From a virus, in IMG/VR virus record IMGVR_UViG_3300007029_000005, positions 1 to 41,003 of that record: a stretch of 41,003 bases of DNA, one strand, 5' to 3'. The notes beneath the pieces are model-generated. The model worked only from the letters and a program-made list of their open reading frames with translations, was not told where the DNA came from and searched no databases. Positions 30,751 through 39,261 of the stretch are shown in pieces. The position numbers were made by a program, and so were the translations under genes. Position 1 is the stretch's first letter, and each line of letters begins with the position of its first letter.

Positions 30751-32813
30751 TATGCGTTCACCTCGTGACCGCCAAGTTCCTCGTACATCTCGAGCACCTC
30801 ATCGCTGTACTCCTGACCCTCGTACAGCCCGGAGCTCACCTCCACGACCAACTCGGTCGGTGAGGTGCTCGCGTACCAGCTCACCTCCTCCTCCGCGATC
30901 TCCTTCTGCTCATCGGTGAGCTCGGCCTCCCGGAGCTCGCTCATCCCGGGGCCGTCCCCGCCGAGGGCGTCGGAGAAGTGCTTGGCGTGAGCCAGCTCGT
31001 GGAACATCGACCCCTCCACCGTCTCGGTAGCGATGTACCCCTCCTCGAAGTCCTCCTTCTTGGACTCGGGGTCCAGGCCGTCCGGGTTGAGGTACAGCCG
31101 CCTCGAGGAGAGGGTGTAACTCGCCCCGGCCCCCATCCCGACGTCGTCCGGGGGCTCGGTGGTCAGGTTGAACACGGCCTGATCGGGAACGCCGACCGCC
31201 TCATCGAAGTCCTCCCAGGCCGTCTCGAACGCGTCGACCTGCTCATCCGAGAGGTCGTCCACGTTCACGTTCCGGATGCCCGTGAGCTCGGAGAGGCGCT
31301 CCTCCCGTTCGCTCACCTCGGGCTCCTCGGTCTCCCGGAAGCTGTCGCCGGGGGCCATCAGCTCCTCTCCCGACTCGGTCTCGTACAGAACCACGTCGGT
31401 CTCCTCGTCGTAGGCGGCCACCGTTGCGGGCTCACCGTCCGGGCTCTCGATCTCCTGGCCTTCCTGGAATTCTGGACCGGCCTCCTCCCCGTCTCCACCC
31501 CCGGGGTCGCCGTCACCTTCGCCGGCTCCACCGGCCTCTTCTTCCGTTCCCGGCAGCGTTACGTCCCGAGAGAGGAGGTCCTCGTAGATGAAGAACTCCT
31601 CGCCGTCCTCATCGACGTCGACGTCCGAGAAGTCCTGATCGTCACCCCCGCCCTCGTCACCTTCCGGGACGTAGTACAGCCCGCCCCGGTCGCCCTCGAT
31701 CACCTTGGCCCCGTCAGGAGCCTCGCCCCGCGAGTCGATGGGGACGGCGTTGTCCGGGACGGCCTTCTCGGCCAGCTTCTGCGCGACCGGGACCCGGACG
31801 GTCTCAACGAGCTCCACCTGGTTCCCGCTGGCCTTGGTGAAGTCCTCGAGGGAGCCGTACTCGGAGACGTGACCCTCATCGAGCGGGTCCGGGAACGCCT
31901 CGAGATACCAGTCGATGTACACCCCGGACTCCGGGAAGTCGACGCCGACCCCCAGGACGTCCGCGTTGTACTGATCGCCCTCACCCTCACCCGGCCGGAC
32001 CAGGAAGAGGTCGGCCCCGGTCTCGCCCTCTTCGGTGTCGGCCTTCGCGTCGATCACGGAGAGGGCCTCCCCGCAGTGAGGGCAGTCCTCGGTGAGGTCC
32101 TGCATCGTCTCGGCGGTGATCGTCTCCCCGGTCGACTTGCAGGTCCCCTCACCGGTCGCCGGGTCCAGGTCGTGACCGTTGGCCATCGGGTCTGCCTTCT
32201 GATCGACGCCGTCGACGGACTCCTCGTAGTACAGCCCGCGGTCGTCACTCTTCACCTGGGCATCGCCCGGGGCCTCATCCGCCGTCGACGGCGTGAGGTA
32301 CACCTTCCGCGAAGCGGTCGCGGCCCCCTCCTCGGCCTTCTCGGTCTCCTCTTCACTTTCACCCTTCGCTTCCTGTACCCCGGAGCCGACCAGCTCGTAC
32401 TCGTCCTTCTCGGGGTTGACCGCGGGGTCGCAGTCAGGGCACATAAACGAGCCCTTCACCCGGGTCTCGGTGTTACACCGACGGCACGACTTCGGGAGCT
32501 CGAGCTCATCCTCACCCTTGACGTCGACGCCGGCGTACTCCACGAGGTTCCCGTACGTCAGGGGGACCTGCGCGTCGTACTTACTCATCTCCCGGGCGGT
32601 CTCCAGGAGCTCATCCCGCTCGCTCTTCTCGAGGTCGGCCTTGAGGGTCTCGTTGGCGATGGCGTAGGCCGCCTCGCGGTCGTGACCCTGGGCCATCACC
32701 TGCCGGACGCAACTCTTGAGCTGCTCGCCCGTTTGCTGACCCGGCCCGACGGTCTCGCTGATCGCACTCTTCATCCGGTCGTACCAGTCCGAAAAGGTCT
32801 CGCTTACTGTCAT
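30750..32813 (-). CDS. Large head-associated zincin metallopeptidase
   Basis: 687 aa. N-terminal helical head-like part, then a zinc knuckle (C-R-R-C ... C-P-D-C near 110-129). Two LYY modules follow (YLTPSTADEAPGDAQV... with DRGLYY, and KAVPDNAVPIDSRGEA... with GDRGGLYY). The C-terminus has H605-E-L-A-H609 and E654 in TSPTEL, the HExxH plus third-ligand pattern of zincins. Long low-complexity acidic linkers join the parts. It sits between the portal-MuF and papain-like genes, so it may mature head proteins or act on injected DNA-protein complexes. Confidence 0.78.
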   Translation of the reverse strand: MTVSETFSDWYDRMKSAISETVGPGQQTGEQLKSCVRQVMAQGHDREAAYAIANETLKADLEKSERDELLETAREMSKYDAQVPLTYGNLVEYAGVDVKGEDELELPKSCRRCNTETRVKGSFMCPDCDPAVNPEKDEYELVGSGVQEAKGESEEETEKAEEGAATASRKVYLTPSTADEAPGDAQVKSDDRGLYYEESVDGVDQKADPMANGHDLDPATGEGTCKSTGETITAETMQDLTEDCPHCGEALSVIDAKADTEEGETGADLFLVRPGEGEGDQYNADVLGVGVDFPESGVYIDWYLEAFPDPLDEGHVSEYGSLEDFTKASGNQVELVETVRVPVAQKLAEKAVPDNAVPIDSRGEAPDGAKVIEGDRGGLYYVPEGDEGGGDDQDFSDVDVDEDGEEFFIYEDLLSRDVTLPGTEEEAGGAGEGDGDPGGGDGEEAGPEFQEGQEIESPDGEPATVAAYDEETDVVLYETESGEELMAPGDSFRETEEPEVSEREERLSELTGIRNVNVDDLSDEQVDAFETAWEDFDEAVGVPDQAVFNLTTEPPDDVGMGAGASYTLSSRRLYLNPDGLDPESKKEDFEEGYIATETVEGSMFHELAHAKHFSDALGGDGPGMSELREAELTDEQKEIAEEEVSWYASTSPTELVVEVSSGLYEGQEYSDEVLEMYEELGGHEVNA

Positions 32814-32816
32814 AGG

Positions 32817-35234
32817 TCAGGCTGCCTCCTGGAAGGTCCCCGGGAACGGCTCGGCCCCGAAGTCGGCCTTGAAGGACTCCACGAAGGTGTGGCGCTCGTG
32901 AGGGTGAAGCACCCAGTCGTCGCTGTACTTGAGCTCCGGGAAGAACCGGTCGGCGGCCTCCCGGGCCAGCTGATGGAGCTCCTCGAGGGTGACCGGCTCG
33001 CCCCCGTAGGCCGGGTCGGTCTGCTCTTTCATCCACACGCAGGCGTCGGTGGTGTGACCGTCGTCGGGGGTCCCCGGCCCGGTCCACTTGAACACCTTGT
33101 CGCCCGCTCCCTCCTCATCGGTCTGCGCCTTGTACGCTTCCTCCCGGGTTTTGTTGAGCACCCGCGAGGACTCGGTCCGGGCCCAGGTCTCGGCCTTCTC
33201 GTAGCTGACGTCGAAGGCGTCCTGGATGTCGTCCCGGATGCTCTTGAGAGACCACCCCTCGGGCTGCGTCAGGTTCTCACGAAAGAGCTCCTTCAGCTGG
33301 TCGATGTCACCCGGGCCGAGGTCCTCGATCTGGTCGTAGATAACGTCGAACTCATCCAGTACCCGGTTGAGGGCCTCCTTCACGAAGTCAGGGACGACGT
33401 CGTCGTCCTCCCAAAACGGGTCGGCCTTCTGATCGGCCTCGGCCCACACCATATGCTCGTGACCTTCGGCGAGCTTGGTGGAGAGGTCCGCCAGCTCGCC
33501 CTCGCTAAAATCCCCGAGCAGGTCCTCCGGATCACCCCCGGCCTCATCGCGGTCGCCGTCCTCCGAGAAGAAGCCGCCCCCGCCGTCGTCAGAACTCTCC
33601 TCGAACTCGCCGTCGGAGATATCGACCTCACCGTCCTCCCACCGGGCTTCGAGCCCGGCGTCGGCCGCGGACTGACCCAGGTCGACCTTGGCCTGCTGGT
33701 CCTCGGCCGAGGCGTCCTGGGCCGGGATGAACGTGATCCGGTAGTCGGTCACCCCGAGGAGCTTGGTGAGCTCATCCAGGGGCCCGCTCGCCAGGTCGTG
33801 CTGACGGGTGGCGATACCCCGGTCGGTCACCTCGAGCTGCAGCCCCTCGTTGTTGAGCCCGCCGGCTTCCTCGAGCTCCGAGTCGAACACGTCAGTAACG
33901 TCCCAGGCCTGACGGATGTCGCTCTTGAACTGCTTTTTCAGCTGCTCATCCTGCCCGAGCAGCTCGTCGTTCATCAGGTCGATCACCTGGACCTCCGGTG
34001 TCGACTGACTTTCCGAGCTGTACTCGTTCATCATAATCTGCTGGCTGTACGGGTTCTCCTTCGAGTCCTCTTCGGCCTTCTTGAAGTTCCGCTCCCAGGT
34101 GTCCGGGTTCGTGGTATGAACTACCATAAACTTGTTCGGGTAGCGGTCGCTCGAGGGGTCGTAGAAGGCCGAGCCGTACACGTCCATCCAGTGGAGGATG
34201 GACTGTTTGAGCCAGACGTGGTGAGCCGGCGAGAGGCCGTCCTTCCCGTTGAGGCGCGGGAACCAGAAGGCCCAGTCGACCACCTCGTGATCGAAGTAGT
34301 ACTTCTCCGGGTCCCGGGTCGCCGATGAGCCGTTCTGCTTTTCGATGTAGTACACCTCCTGGAGCTCGGCCCCGCACTCACCACACCGGCCGGGCTCCTG
34401 GCTGACGACCGCCTCGGGGTTCGGCGGGCGGTGAACCGGGCAGGCCCACCAGAAGTTCCCGATGCGGCCGTTCTCATCGACCACCGGGACCACCCGCTTT
34501 GGGTCAGCCCGGACGAGCTCCTCAACGTCCTGGTAGATAATCTCGCCCCGGTCGAACACCGAGGAGTCGCCCTTGGCGATGGCGTAGTTCCACCTGACGA
34601 TGTGCATCCCGATACCGAGCCGGGCGTGATCGTCCTCGCAGTGCTTGTACAGGGCACGGATAGACTGCCCCTCCTTGTTCACCGACTCGAAGAGCTGCTC
34701 GGCCTCCCGCTTCTGCTGCGGGTCGGGCCCGCGGGTCTGACCCTGGTAGTGATCCGGGTCGATCTCGTCCAGGTCCCGCGGGGGGTTCTCATCGATGCCC
34801 TCCTGGATGAGGTACTTCCGCGTACACTCGAGGCAGGCCTCCACCTCCTCGCTGTACTCGGCCCCGCAGGTCTCACACTTCACCGCGAACCGGGGCTCCA
34901 GGAGCGGGAACTCGTTACGGAAAAGCTCGTCCCGGTACTTCGCGGTCGCCCGGGCGATCTCGTATCCGTCCAGGGCCAGGGCCTCGAGCTGGACTGACCC
35001 CAGGTCGGTGAACACGTCGTTGAACCGCCGGATGGGGCCACCCTCCCGCTTGTCCTTCCCCTCATCGCTGGTGGGGTCCGGCGTCGTGGTCTCCGGGTCG
35101 GTGTCGGTCTGATCGGCCAGGCTCTTCCCGACCGCTTGCGATGCCAGGTTCTCGTTGTACGGCGCGAGCAGGACCGACCGACCGTCGGCGTCGGTCCCGA
35201 GCCGCTGTACCGGACTTTCAGGTTCGGAGCTCAT
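32817..35234 (-). CDS. Portal protein fused to MuF-like head morphogenesis domain
   Basis: 805 aa. Residues about 60-520 are a portal-like part: RFNDVFTDLGSVQLEALALDGYEI, MHIVRWNYAIAKGDSSVFDRG, FYDPSSDRYPNKFMVV, and helices rich in D and Q. Two zinc sites are inserted (C-E-T-C ... C-L-E-C near 119-136; C-P-V-H ... C-G-E-C near 265-290). From about 640-790 lies a MuF/SPP1 gp7-like domain: AETWARTESSRVLNKTREEA, FKWTGPG, T-D-A-C, and H-P-x-E-R-H. Portal-MuF fusions exist in some phages but zinc sites in a portal are unusual. Late element copy E precedes it. Confidence 0.8.
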   Translation of the reverse strand: MSSEPESPVQRLGTDADGRSVLLAPYNENLASQAVGKSLADQTDTDPETTTPDPTSDEGKDKREGGPIRRFNDVFTDLGSVQLEALALDGYEIARATAKYRDELFRNEFPLLEPRFAVKCETCGAEYSEEVEACLECTRKYLIQEGIDENPPRDLDEIDPDHYQGQTRGPDPQQKREAEQLFESVNKEGQSIRALYKHCEDDHARLGIGMHIVRWNYAIAKGDSSVFDRGEIIYQDVEELVRADPKRVVPVVDENGRIGNFWWACPVHRPPNPEAVVSQEPGRCGECGAELQEVYYIEKQNGSSATRDPEKYYFDHEVVDWAFWFPRLNGKDGLSPAHHVWLKQSILHWMDVYGSAFYDPSSDRYPNKFMVVHTTNPDTWERNFKKAEEDSKENPYSQQIMMNEYSSESQSTPEVQVIDLMNDELLGQDEQLKKQFKSDIRQAWDVTDVFDSELEEAGGLNNEGLQLEVTDRGIATRQHDLASGPLDELTKLLGVTDYRITFIPAQDASAEDQQAKVDLGQSAADAGLEARWEDGEVDISDGEFEESSDDGGGGFFSEDGDRDEAGGDPEDLLGDFSEGELADLSTKLAEGHEHMVWAEADQKADPFWEDDDVVPDFVKEALNRVLDEFDVIYDQIEDLGPGDIDQLKELFRENLTQPEGWSLKSIRDDIQDAFDVSYEKAETWARTESSRVLNKTREEAYKAQTDEEGAGDKVFKWTGPGTPDDGHTTDACVWMKEQTDPAYGGEPVTLEELHQLAREAADRFFPELKYSDDWVLHPHERHTFVESFKADFGAEPFPGTFQEAA

Positions 35235-35257
35235 AGGTGGCAGGCGTTGTGCGTAAC

Positions 35258-35272
35258 TTTGTACCCATACCC
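35258..35272 (-). promoter_or_regulatory. Late element, copy E (portal unit)
   Basis: Exact copy of GGGTATGGGTACAAA, 24 nt before the portal ATG at 35234. Confidence 0.7.
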
Positions 35273-35279
35273 GGCCGGG

Positions 35280-35480
35280 TCACTCCGCCGGCCCCTCGCC
35301 GTCGACGGCGTCCTCATCCTCATCGGCGTCCGGCGGGGTCCCGAACCAGTCAGATATGATCCAGGCGAGCGGGTTCTCCGGGTCGAAGATAACGTACTTC
35401 GGGCCCTCCTCGGTGTCGACGGAGTACCCCTCATCCCGGACCACGTCCTCACCGTCGGGCGGGTCAGAACCAGCTCCCAT
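35280..35480 (-). CDS. Small acidic hypothetical protein
   Basis: 66 aa from the ATG at 35480. An ATG at 35501 is in frame but lies inside the late element and before the likely transcript start. Highly acidic, with one hydrophobic segment PLAWIISDWFG that may bind a partner. Located between terminase and portal units. Not recognised. Confidence 0.65.
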   Translation of the reverse strand: MGAGSDPPDGEDVVRDEGYSVDTEEGPKYVIFDPENPLAWIISDWFGTPPDADEDEDAVDGEGPAE

Positions 35481-35490
35481 ACCCGAGTTT

Positions 35491-35505
35491 TTTGTACGCA
35501 TACCT
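35491..35505 (-). promoter_or_regulatory. Late element, copy F (diverged)
   Basis: AGGTATGCGTACAAA on the minus strand, 11 nt before the ATG at 35480; two bases differ from the other five copies. Confidence 0.6.
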
Positions 35506-35525
35506 GACCGTTCGGAAGGCCGACG

Positions 35526-36134
35526 CTACTCCTCATCGCCGGCCTCCTCGGTCTCGGTGGTGACGTCCTGACGGACCTCATCCGGGAGGTCCTCGGGGTC
35601 GGCCTCGCCCTCGATCAGGTCCTGGACGGTGAGGTCCTCGTCGGGGTCGGGCTCCATCCGGCCGTACTTCGCGTTCGCGTTGAAGGTGAACGTGTACTCG
35701 CCCTCGTACTCATCGGCCACCCGGGAGAGGGCCGCGATTATGGCCTGCCGGTGATCGTCGGAGATGTACTCCGCGACGAAGTGTTGAGCCGCGAGCTCGT
35801 ACTTGAACGCCCGAAGGTCACCGGTGCAGTTTGAGCAGATACGCTCCCCGGTCTCGAGCCGGCGGTAGGCGACCCCCTCGTCGGCGTCGGCCTGCGGTAT
35901 CTTACAGAGGATGCACAGCTGGTCCTTCACGGCGTACGTCGGAAGCCGGAGGTCCCGCTCGCACTGCTCACACCTCACCGGGTCCGCGGGCTTCCCCGCG
36001 AACGGGTCGTACCACGGGACGGTCACCGGCTCCCCGCAGCTCGGGCAGTGGGATAGCTCCGGGTAGGCGTCGGGATGTTTGGTCCACCTAAACAGTACCT
36101 CGTCGGGCTCGCGTTCTGGTGTCTCTTGAGTCAT
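35526..36134 (-). CDS. Zinc-ribbon protein beside the terminase
   Basis: 202 aa. Four Cys pairs: C-P-S-C (30-33), C-E-Q-C (55-58), C-I-L-C (74-77) and C-S-N-C (101-104), giving two zinc ribbons. Residues about 115-165 are a mixed domain (HRQAIIAALSRVADEYEGEYTFTFN), with an acidic tail. Located right after TerL. A packaging accessory or late transcription factor is possible, but no family is recognised. Confidence 0.72.
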   Translation of the reverse strand: MTQETPEREPDEVLFRWTKHPDAYPELSHCPSCGEPVTVPWYDPFAGKPADPVRCEQCERDLRLPTYAVKDQLCILCKIPQADADEGVAYRRLETGERICSNCTGDLRAFKYELAAQHFVAEYISDDHRQAIIAALSRVADEYEGEYTFTFNANAKYGRMEPDPDEDLTVQDLIEGEADPEDLPDEVRQDVTTETEEAGDEE

Positions 36135-36141
36135 AGTTGTG

Positions 36142-37758
36142 TCACGTCGGCAGGTCGCTCATATCGAACTCGGACTCCTGTACCTCCTCACCGCTGACCC
36201 CGCGGAGCGCGATCTCGACGGAGTCCAGCCGGTCGTCGTGAGCCCCGGTCGGGAAGCTCACCCACTCATCCGCGAAGGACTGCCACTTCTGCGAGGCGCG
36301 TTCCCGGGCAGCCTTCTGCTCGGTCTCGCCCTCGAGGGAGCGGTCCACGATCTTCACCCGGCCGGCCTCGAACCGGGAGCTCATCGAGATAATCCGCTCC
36401 TCCTTCGACCCGGACGATGAGCTCCGGTGGAACCGGATGTCCTCTTCGCGGGCCTCCTGGACGAGCCACCGCTGCGCTTGGTTACTCTCAACGATCACCC
36501 GGGAGACCGGCTCCCCCCAGGTCCGTTCGACGCCGTTGAGGACGGTCCTGATCCAGCCGAGGGCCCGCTTCATACTGATCCCCCGCTTGCGCTCGAGCTC
36601 CACGAGGTAGCTGACCCCGGAGGTCGGGTGGTCGGCGATCACGGAGACGGCCCACCAGTCGGAGTCCCCGCGGGCCGCCTTTTCGGCGTCGTCCTCAACC
36701 GCGACGTCGACGCCGGCGATGAACCGGAGCCCCTCGTCAGGGACCTCACCCGGGGAGGCGTAGTTGAGCATATCCTGGGAGAGAATCTGCCCTTCCATCG
36801 CCCGCGGGTCGTTCTGGTTCTCACGCTTAAACACGAGGGACGACCCGTCCTCACTTTGGAGCTCGGAGAGGAGCTTCTCGATCAGGGCGTCCAGGGGCCA
36901 CCGCTCGGGCCAAAGCGTCTCCACCTCACGGTCGGGGTCGATATCCAGGATGGTCTCGTTCCGGGTGTCGATGGCGGAGATGTTGTCGCCCCGGTAGGTG
37001 TTCCCGGCGTCAGTCGTGACCGTGAACTCCCCGTTCTCGATAATCGAGTAGTCGCTGATCGCCTTGCGGACCTCAACGTCCCACAGGGCGGTGTCCATCA
37101 ACTGACTGTACAGGTCCTCGTTGTGCTTCCGGGTCCCGAGGACGAGGTACACGGACTCGCCGGCTGACCCCAGGTTCTGTTGGTAGTCCTGGAACTGCGA
37201 CCACCGCTTTTCCCGCTGCGTCTCGGTCCGCTGCGTCGGCCAGCTCACGATGTCGTCAAAAATCAGGACGTCGTAGTGGCCCCCCGTGATTTTGGAGTCC
37301 ATCCCGCGGGCCGCGATGGTCGGCTCGGCGTGATTCGCCGTCCGCTCGAGGGTGAGGTTCGTCGCGTTGTCCTCATCGATCTGCCGGCCGAACTTCCCCC
37401 CGTGTTGCCTGATCGTCTTAGCGCACTGCCGGAGCTTCTCCTTGGCCTTCGTCTCCGACTCCATCAGGATCAGCACCCGGATGTTCGGATCACGGAGCGC
37501 GGCCCAGGCCGGGATAACGTGCGAGCCGGTCTCGGACTTCCCGTGCTCACGAGGGTACAGCCGGGCCAGCCGGCGCGGGTACTCATCGGGATGCTCGAGC
37601 GCCTTGTACACCGAGCCCATTATCTCCCGGAGGAAGGGCGGGGCCCGGTACTCGTAGTCGTGAAGCGCGAGCGATGAGAGGGCCGGGTGGCGGAGCGGGT
37701 TCTCCTCGGCGAGCTCAACGAGCCGGCGCGTCTTACCCGGGACGTCGGCGGAGCTCAC
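36142..37758 (-). CDS. Terminase large subunit
   Basis: 538 aa from a GTG at 37758 overlapping the previous stop (GTGA). ATPase part: deviant Walker A Y-P-R-E-H-G-K-S-E (68-76) and Walker B D-V-L-I-F-D-D (163-169). Nuclease part: D351 in AGVDVAVED, E424 in VIVESNQAQRW and D508/D509 in AHDDRLDS, the RNase H-like metal site. It pumps and cuts the viral DNA into the prohead. An HNH gene is nearby upstream, as in HK97-like phages. No small terminase is obvious. Confidence 0.93.
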   Translation of the reverse strand: MSSADVPGKTRRLVELAEENPLRHPALSSLALHDYEYRAPPFLREIMGSVYKALEHPDEYPRRLARLYPREHGKSETGSHVIPAWAALRDPNIRVLILMESETKAKEKLRQCAKTIRQHGGKFGRQIDEDNATNLTLERTANHAEPTIAARGMDSKITGGHYDVLIFDDIVSWPTQRTETQREKRWSQFQDYQQNLGSAGESVYLVLGTRKHNEDLYSQLMDTALWDVEVRKAISDYSIIENGEFTVTTDAGNTYRGDNISAIDTRNETILDIDPDREVETLWPERWPLDALIEKLLSELQSEDGSSLVFKRENQNDPRAMEGQILSQDMLNYASPGEVPDEGLRFIAGVDVAVEDDAEKAARGDSDWWAVSVIADHPTSGVSYLVELERKRGISMKRALGWIRTVLNGVERTWGEPVSRVIVESNQAQRWLVQEAREEDIRFHRSSSSGSKEERIISMSSRFEAGRVKIVDRSLEGETEQKAARERASQKWQSFADEWVSFPTGAHDDRLDSVEIALRGVSGEEVQESEFDMSDLPT

Positions 37759-37910
37759 GAATCAAGCCACCTCCAGGACTGAAACCGCGGGACGGCCATC
37801 CGGTCGGGCCCGCGATACCCCGCTGTCGACGGGCCTGGATAGGCATCCATCGGCCGCGAACCCCGGGGGTCGTGCGGGCGTCGGTACACCTCCGGCGGGA
37901 AGCAGGTCAT
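37755..37910 (-). CDS. 51-aa basic protein upstream of the terminase
   Basis: From the ATG at 37910, overlapping the HNH stop (ATGA), to a TGA overlapping the TerL GTG. Sequence is arginine-, proline- and tryptophan-rich (AYPGPSTAGYRGPDRMAVPR), unlike the acidic neighbours. Overlaps at both ends strongly support translation. It may bind DNA or assist packaging. Another open frame in the same place was judged less likely. Confidence 0.65.
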   Translation of the reverse strand: MTCFPPEVYRRPHDPRGSRPMDAYPGPSTAGYRGPDRMAVPRFQSWRWLDS

Positions 37911-38284
37911 ATCTCATCGTTACGGTACATCGAGTCGGTGTACGTCGACAGGAGCGACCAGGTGTCTCGGTCCAGGTCACCGTCCTCACCCTCCTGGATG
38001 AGCCGGGCGATCACCTCGCTGCGCGACCGGAGCCCGCGGGCCTCCCGGAGCTCATCGAGGGCCTGGATCACCGGCTGACCGAGAGAGAACCAGACCGTGT
38101 ACGGGGGAGCCCCGCGGTGCAGCTGTACGTGACACTCCTGGCAAAGCGGGACGAGGTTGTCCCGCCGGGAGTGAGCGTGATCGCCGTCCATATGGTGAAC
38201 CTTCACCTCCTCACCTGACCCGCAGTGGAGGCATCGCTCACCGAAGAGGCGGATGGCCTTGCTGCGGTAGTCGTCTCCTGCCAT
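37907..38284 (-). CDS. HNH endonuclease next to the terminase
   Basis: 125 aa from the ATG at 38284. C-L-H-C (18-21), V-H-H-M-D-G-D (29-35), N43-L-V-P-L-C-x-E-C-H (43-52) and H56 form a complete HNH site with its zinc fingers. Residues about 70-105 (QPVIQALDELREARGLRSRS) look like a ribbon-helix-helix. HNH enzymes beside TerL are a known association and take part in DNA cleavage for packaging in HK97-like phages. Confidence 0.9.
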   Translation of the reverse strand: MAGDDYRSKAIRLFGERCLHCGSGEEVKVHHMDGDHAHSRRDNLVPLCQECHVQLHRGAPPYTVWFSLGQPVIQALDELREARGLRSRSEVIARLIQEGEDGDLDRDTWSLLSTYTDSMYRNDEI

Positions 38285-38294
38285 ACCTGATTGG

Positions 38295-38765
38295 TCAGTT
38301 GTCGTTGCTGACAATCTCTTGTAAGGGTGGCAGGTCTTTCCCTTTTTCTGTCAGCCGGGTGTGCAGCACCTCGATCACCTGGTCGTCCCAGTACCTCACC
38401 TCCTGATCGCCGTCGACGTCCGCGGTGAGGGAGTCGCCGGTGTCCGGGTCGAAGAACCAGGTCACTCCGAGCGGCGTGACCTTGGCGAGCAGGGTGTTGT
38501 CGCAGATAACGAAGCCGGCCCCCGCCTCGAGGAGCAGCCCGAGGGACTCGATCTCCCTGACGTCGTCGTCGCCGTTGAGGATGAACATCCAGTTCCGGTC
38601 GCCGGCGTCGAAGTGATCGTACCACAACCGGTCCAGCTCGTGAAGCGGCTCATCGTGAGCCGCGGGCAGCTCGCAGGTGAAGCCGTAGGCGACGGGGACG
38701 TCACCGAGGGCCTCGAGTATCTGGTCACCTTCTCGCTTCTTCCGTTGGGCTTCGTGTTTATCCAT
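38295..38765 (-). CDS. Hypothetical early protein
   Basis: 156 aa. The first 20 residues are basic and charged; then a mixed domain (VPVAYGFTCELPA, WMFILNGDDDVREIE, GAGFVICDNTLLAKVTP). One pair of Cys is not a clear metal site. Lies between the HAD-containing gene group and HNH. No family recognised, though the position suggests a packaging or early role. Confidence 0.7.
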   Translation of the reverse strand: MDKHEAQRKKREGDQILEALGDVPVAYGFTCELPAAHDEPLHELDRLWYDHFDAGDRNWMFILNGDDDVREIESLGLLLEAGAGFVICDNTLLAKVTPLGVTWFFDPDTGDSLTADVDGDQEVRYWDDQVIEVLHTRLTEKGKDLPPLQEIVSNDN

Positions 38766-38768
38766 CTC

Positions 38769-38867
38769 TTAGAACACCTCCAGGAGCAGGACGGCCGCCC
38801 CGCTCCCGATGGTCAGCAGTAGCAGAATCTGGAGCGCGGTGATCGCGTCCAGGTCAGTCGTCGGCAT
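38769..38867 (-). CDS. 32-aa single-span membrane protein
   Basis: ATG at 38867, TAA at 38769. Residues about 11-29 are a hydrophobic helix (ALQILLLLTIGSGAAVLLL). The start overlaps the HAD gene by 14 bases with GAGGTGACCG before it, and the next gene starts four bases after the stop. A second tiny membrane protein like the one at 7429. Role unknown. Confidence 0.65.
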   Translation of the reverse strand: MPTTDLDAITALQILLLLTIGSGAAVLLLEVF

Positions 38868-39261
38868 CGGTCACCTCGTCGTCCTCGTAGGCGTACCCCG
38901 TGACCTCGCTCGGCCGGGCCGCCTTGTCGTCCACGTACCCGTCGGAGCCGCCCTTCTCACACCGGATGCCGTGGTAGGGAACGCCCCACTCGGTGAGGCG
39001 GGCCGCGATCACGTTGGCCTGCGACCAGGGCCGGGCGGTCCAGACCACGACGTGAGCCCCCGAGTAGTACTGCTCCTTCACCCACTCAACGAGCTCCTCG
39101 CGGGGCTGCTCAACATCGCCGGCCCAGTACTTCGCCTCGCCCTTCGTGAGCGTCCCGTCGAAGTCGACCGCGACGAGGTCGCCGGGCCCGAACTCCCGGC
39201 GGGCGTTCTCCGGCGTCGACGGCCAGGGCTCTTCGGGAGCTCCCTCATCTATCGTCCTCAC
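38854..39261 (-). CDS. HAD-superfamily phosphatase
   Basis: 135 aa from a GTG at 39261 in GGGGGTGAGG. Motif I D33-F-D-G-T37, motif II W-T-A-R77, and a late V-D-D-K (110-113) fit HAD phosphatases of the phage polynucleotide-3'-phosphatase or nucleotidase type. It could trim DNA ends or nucleotides during replication or repair. Overlaps neighbours at both ends. Confidence 0.85.
   Translation of the reverse strand: MRTIDEGAPEEPWPSTPENARREFGPGDLVAVDFDGTLTKGEAKYWAGDVEQPREELVEWVKEQYYSGAHVVVWTARPWSQANVIAARLTEWGVPYHGIRCEKGGSDGYVDDKAARPSEVTGYAYEDDEVTDADD

Noticed and set aside
30978-34328. A plus-strand open frame of over 1100 codons opposite the portal and zincin genes
   Set aside because: It is the antisense shadow of GC-rich coding DNA. 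Its product is L, V, G and R rich, unlike the acidic proteins here, and it has no leader or promoter. The minus-strand products have recognisable domains.
37762-37917. Alternative minus-strand frame overlapping the 51-aa gene before TerL
   Set aside because: It overlaps the HNH stop less neatly than the ATGA-coupled frame and ends a few bases before TerL without the GTGA overlap.
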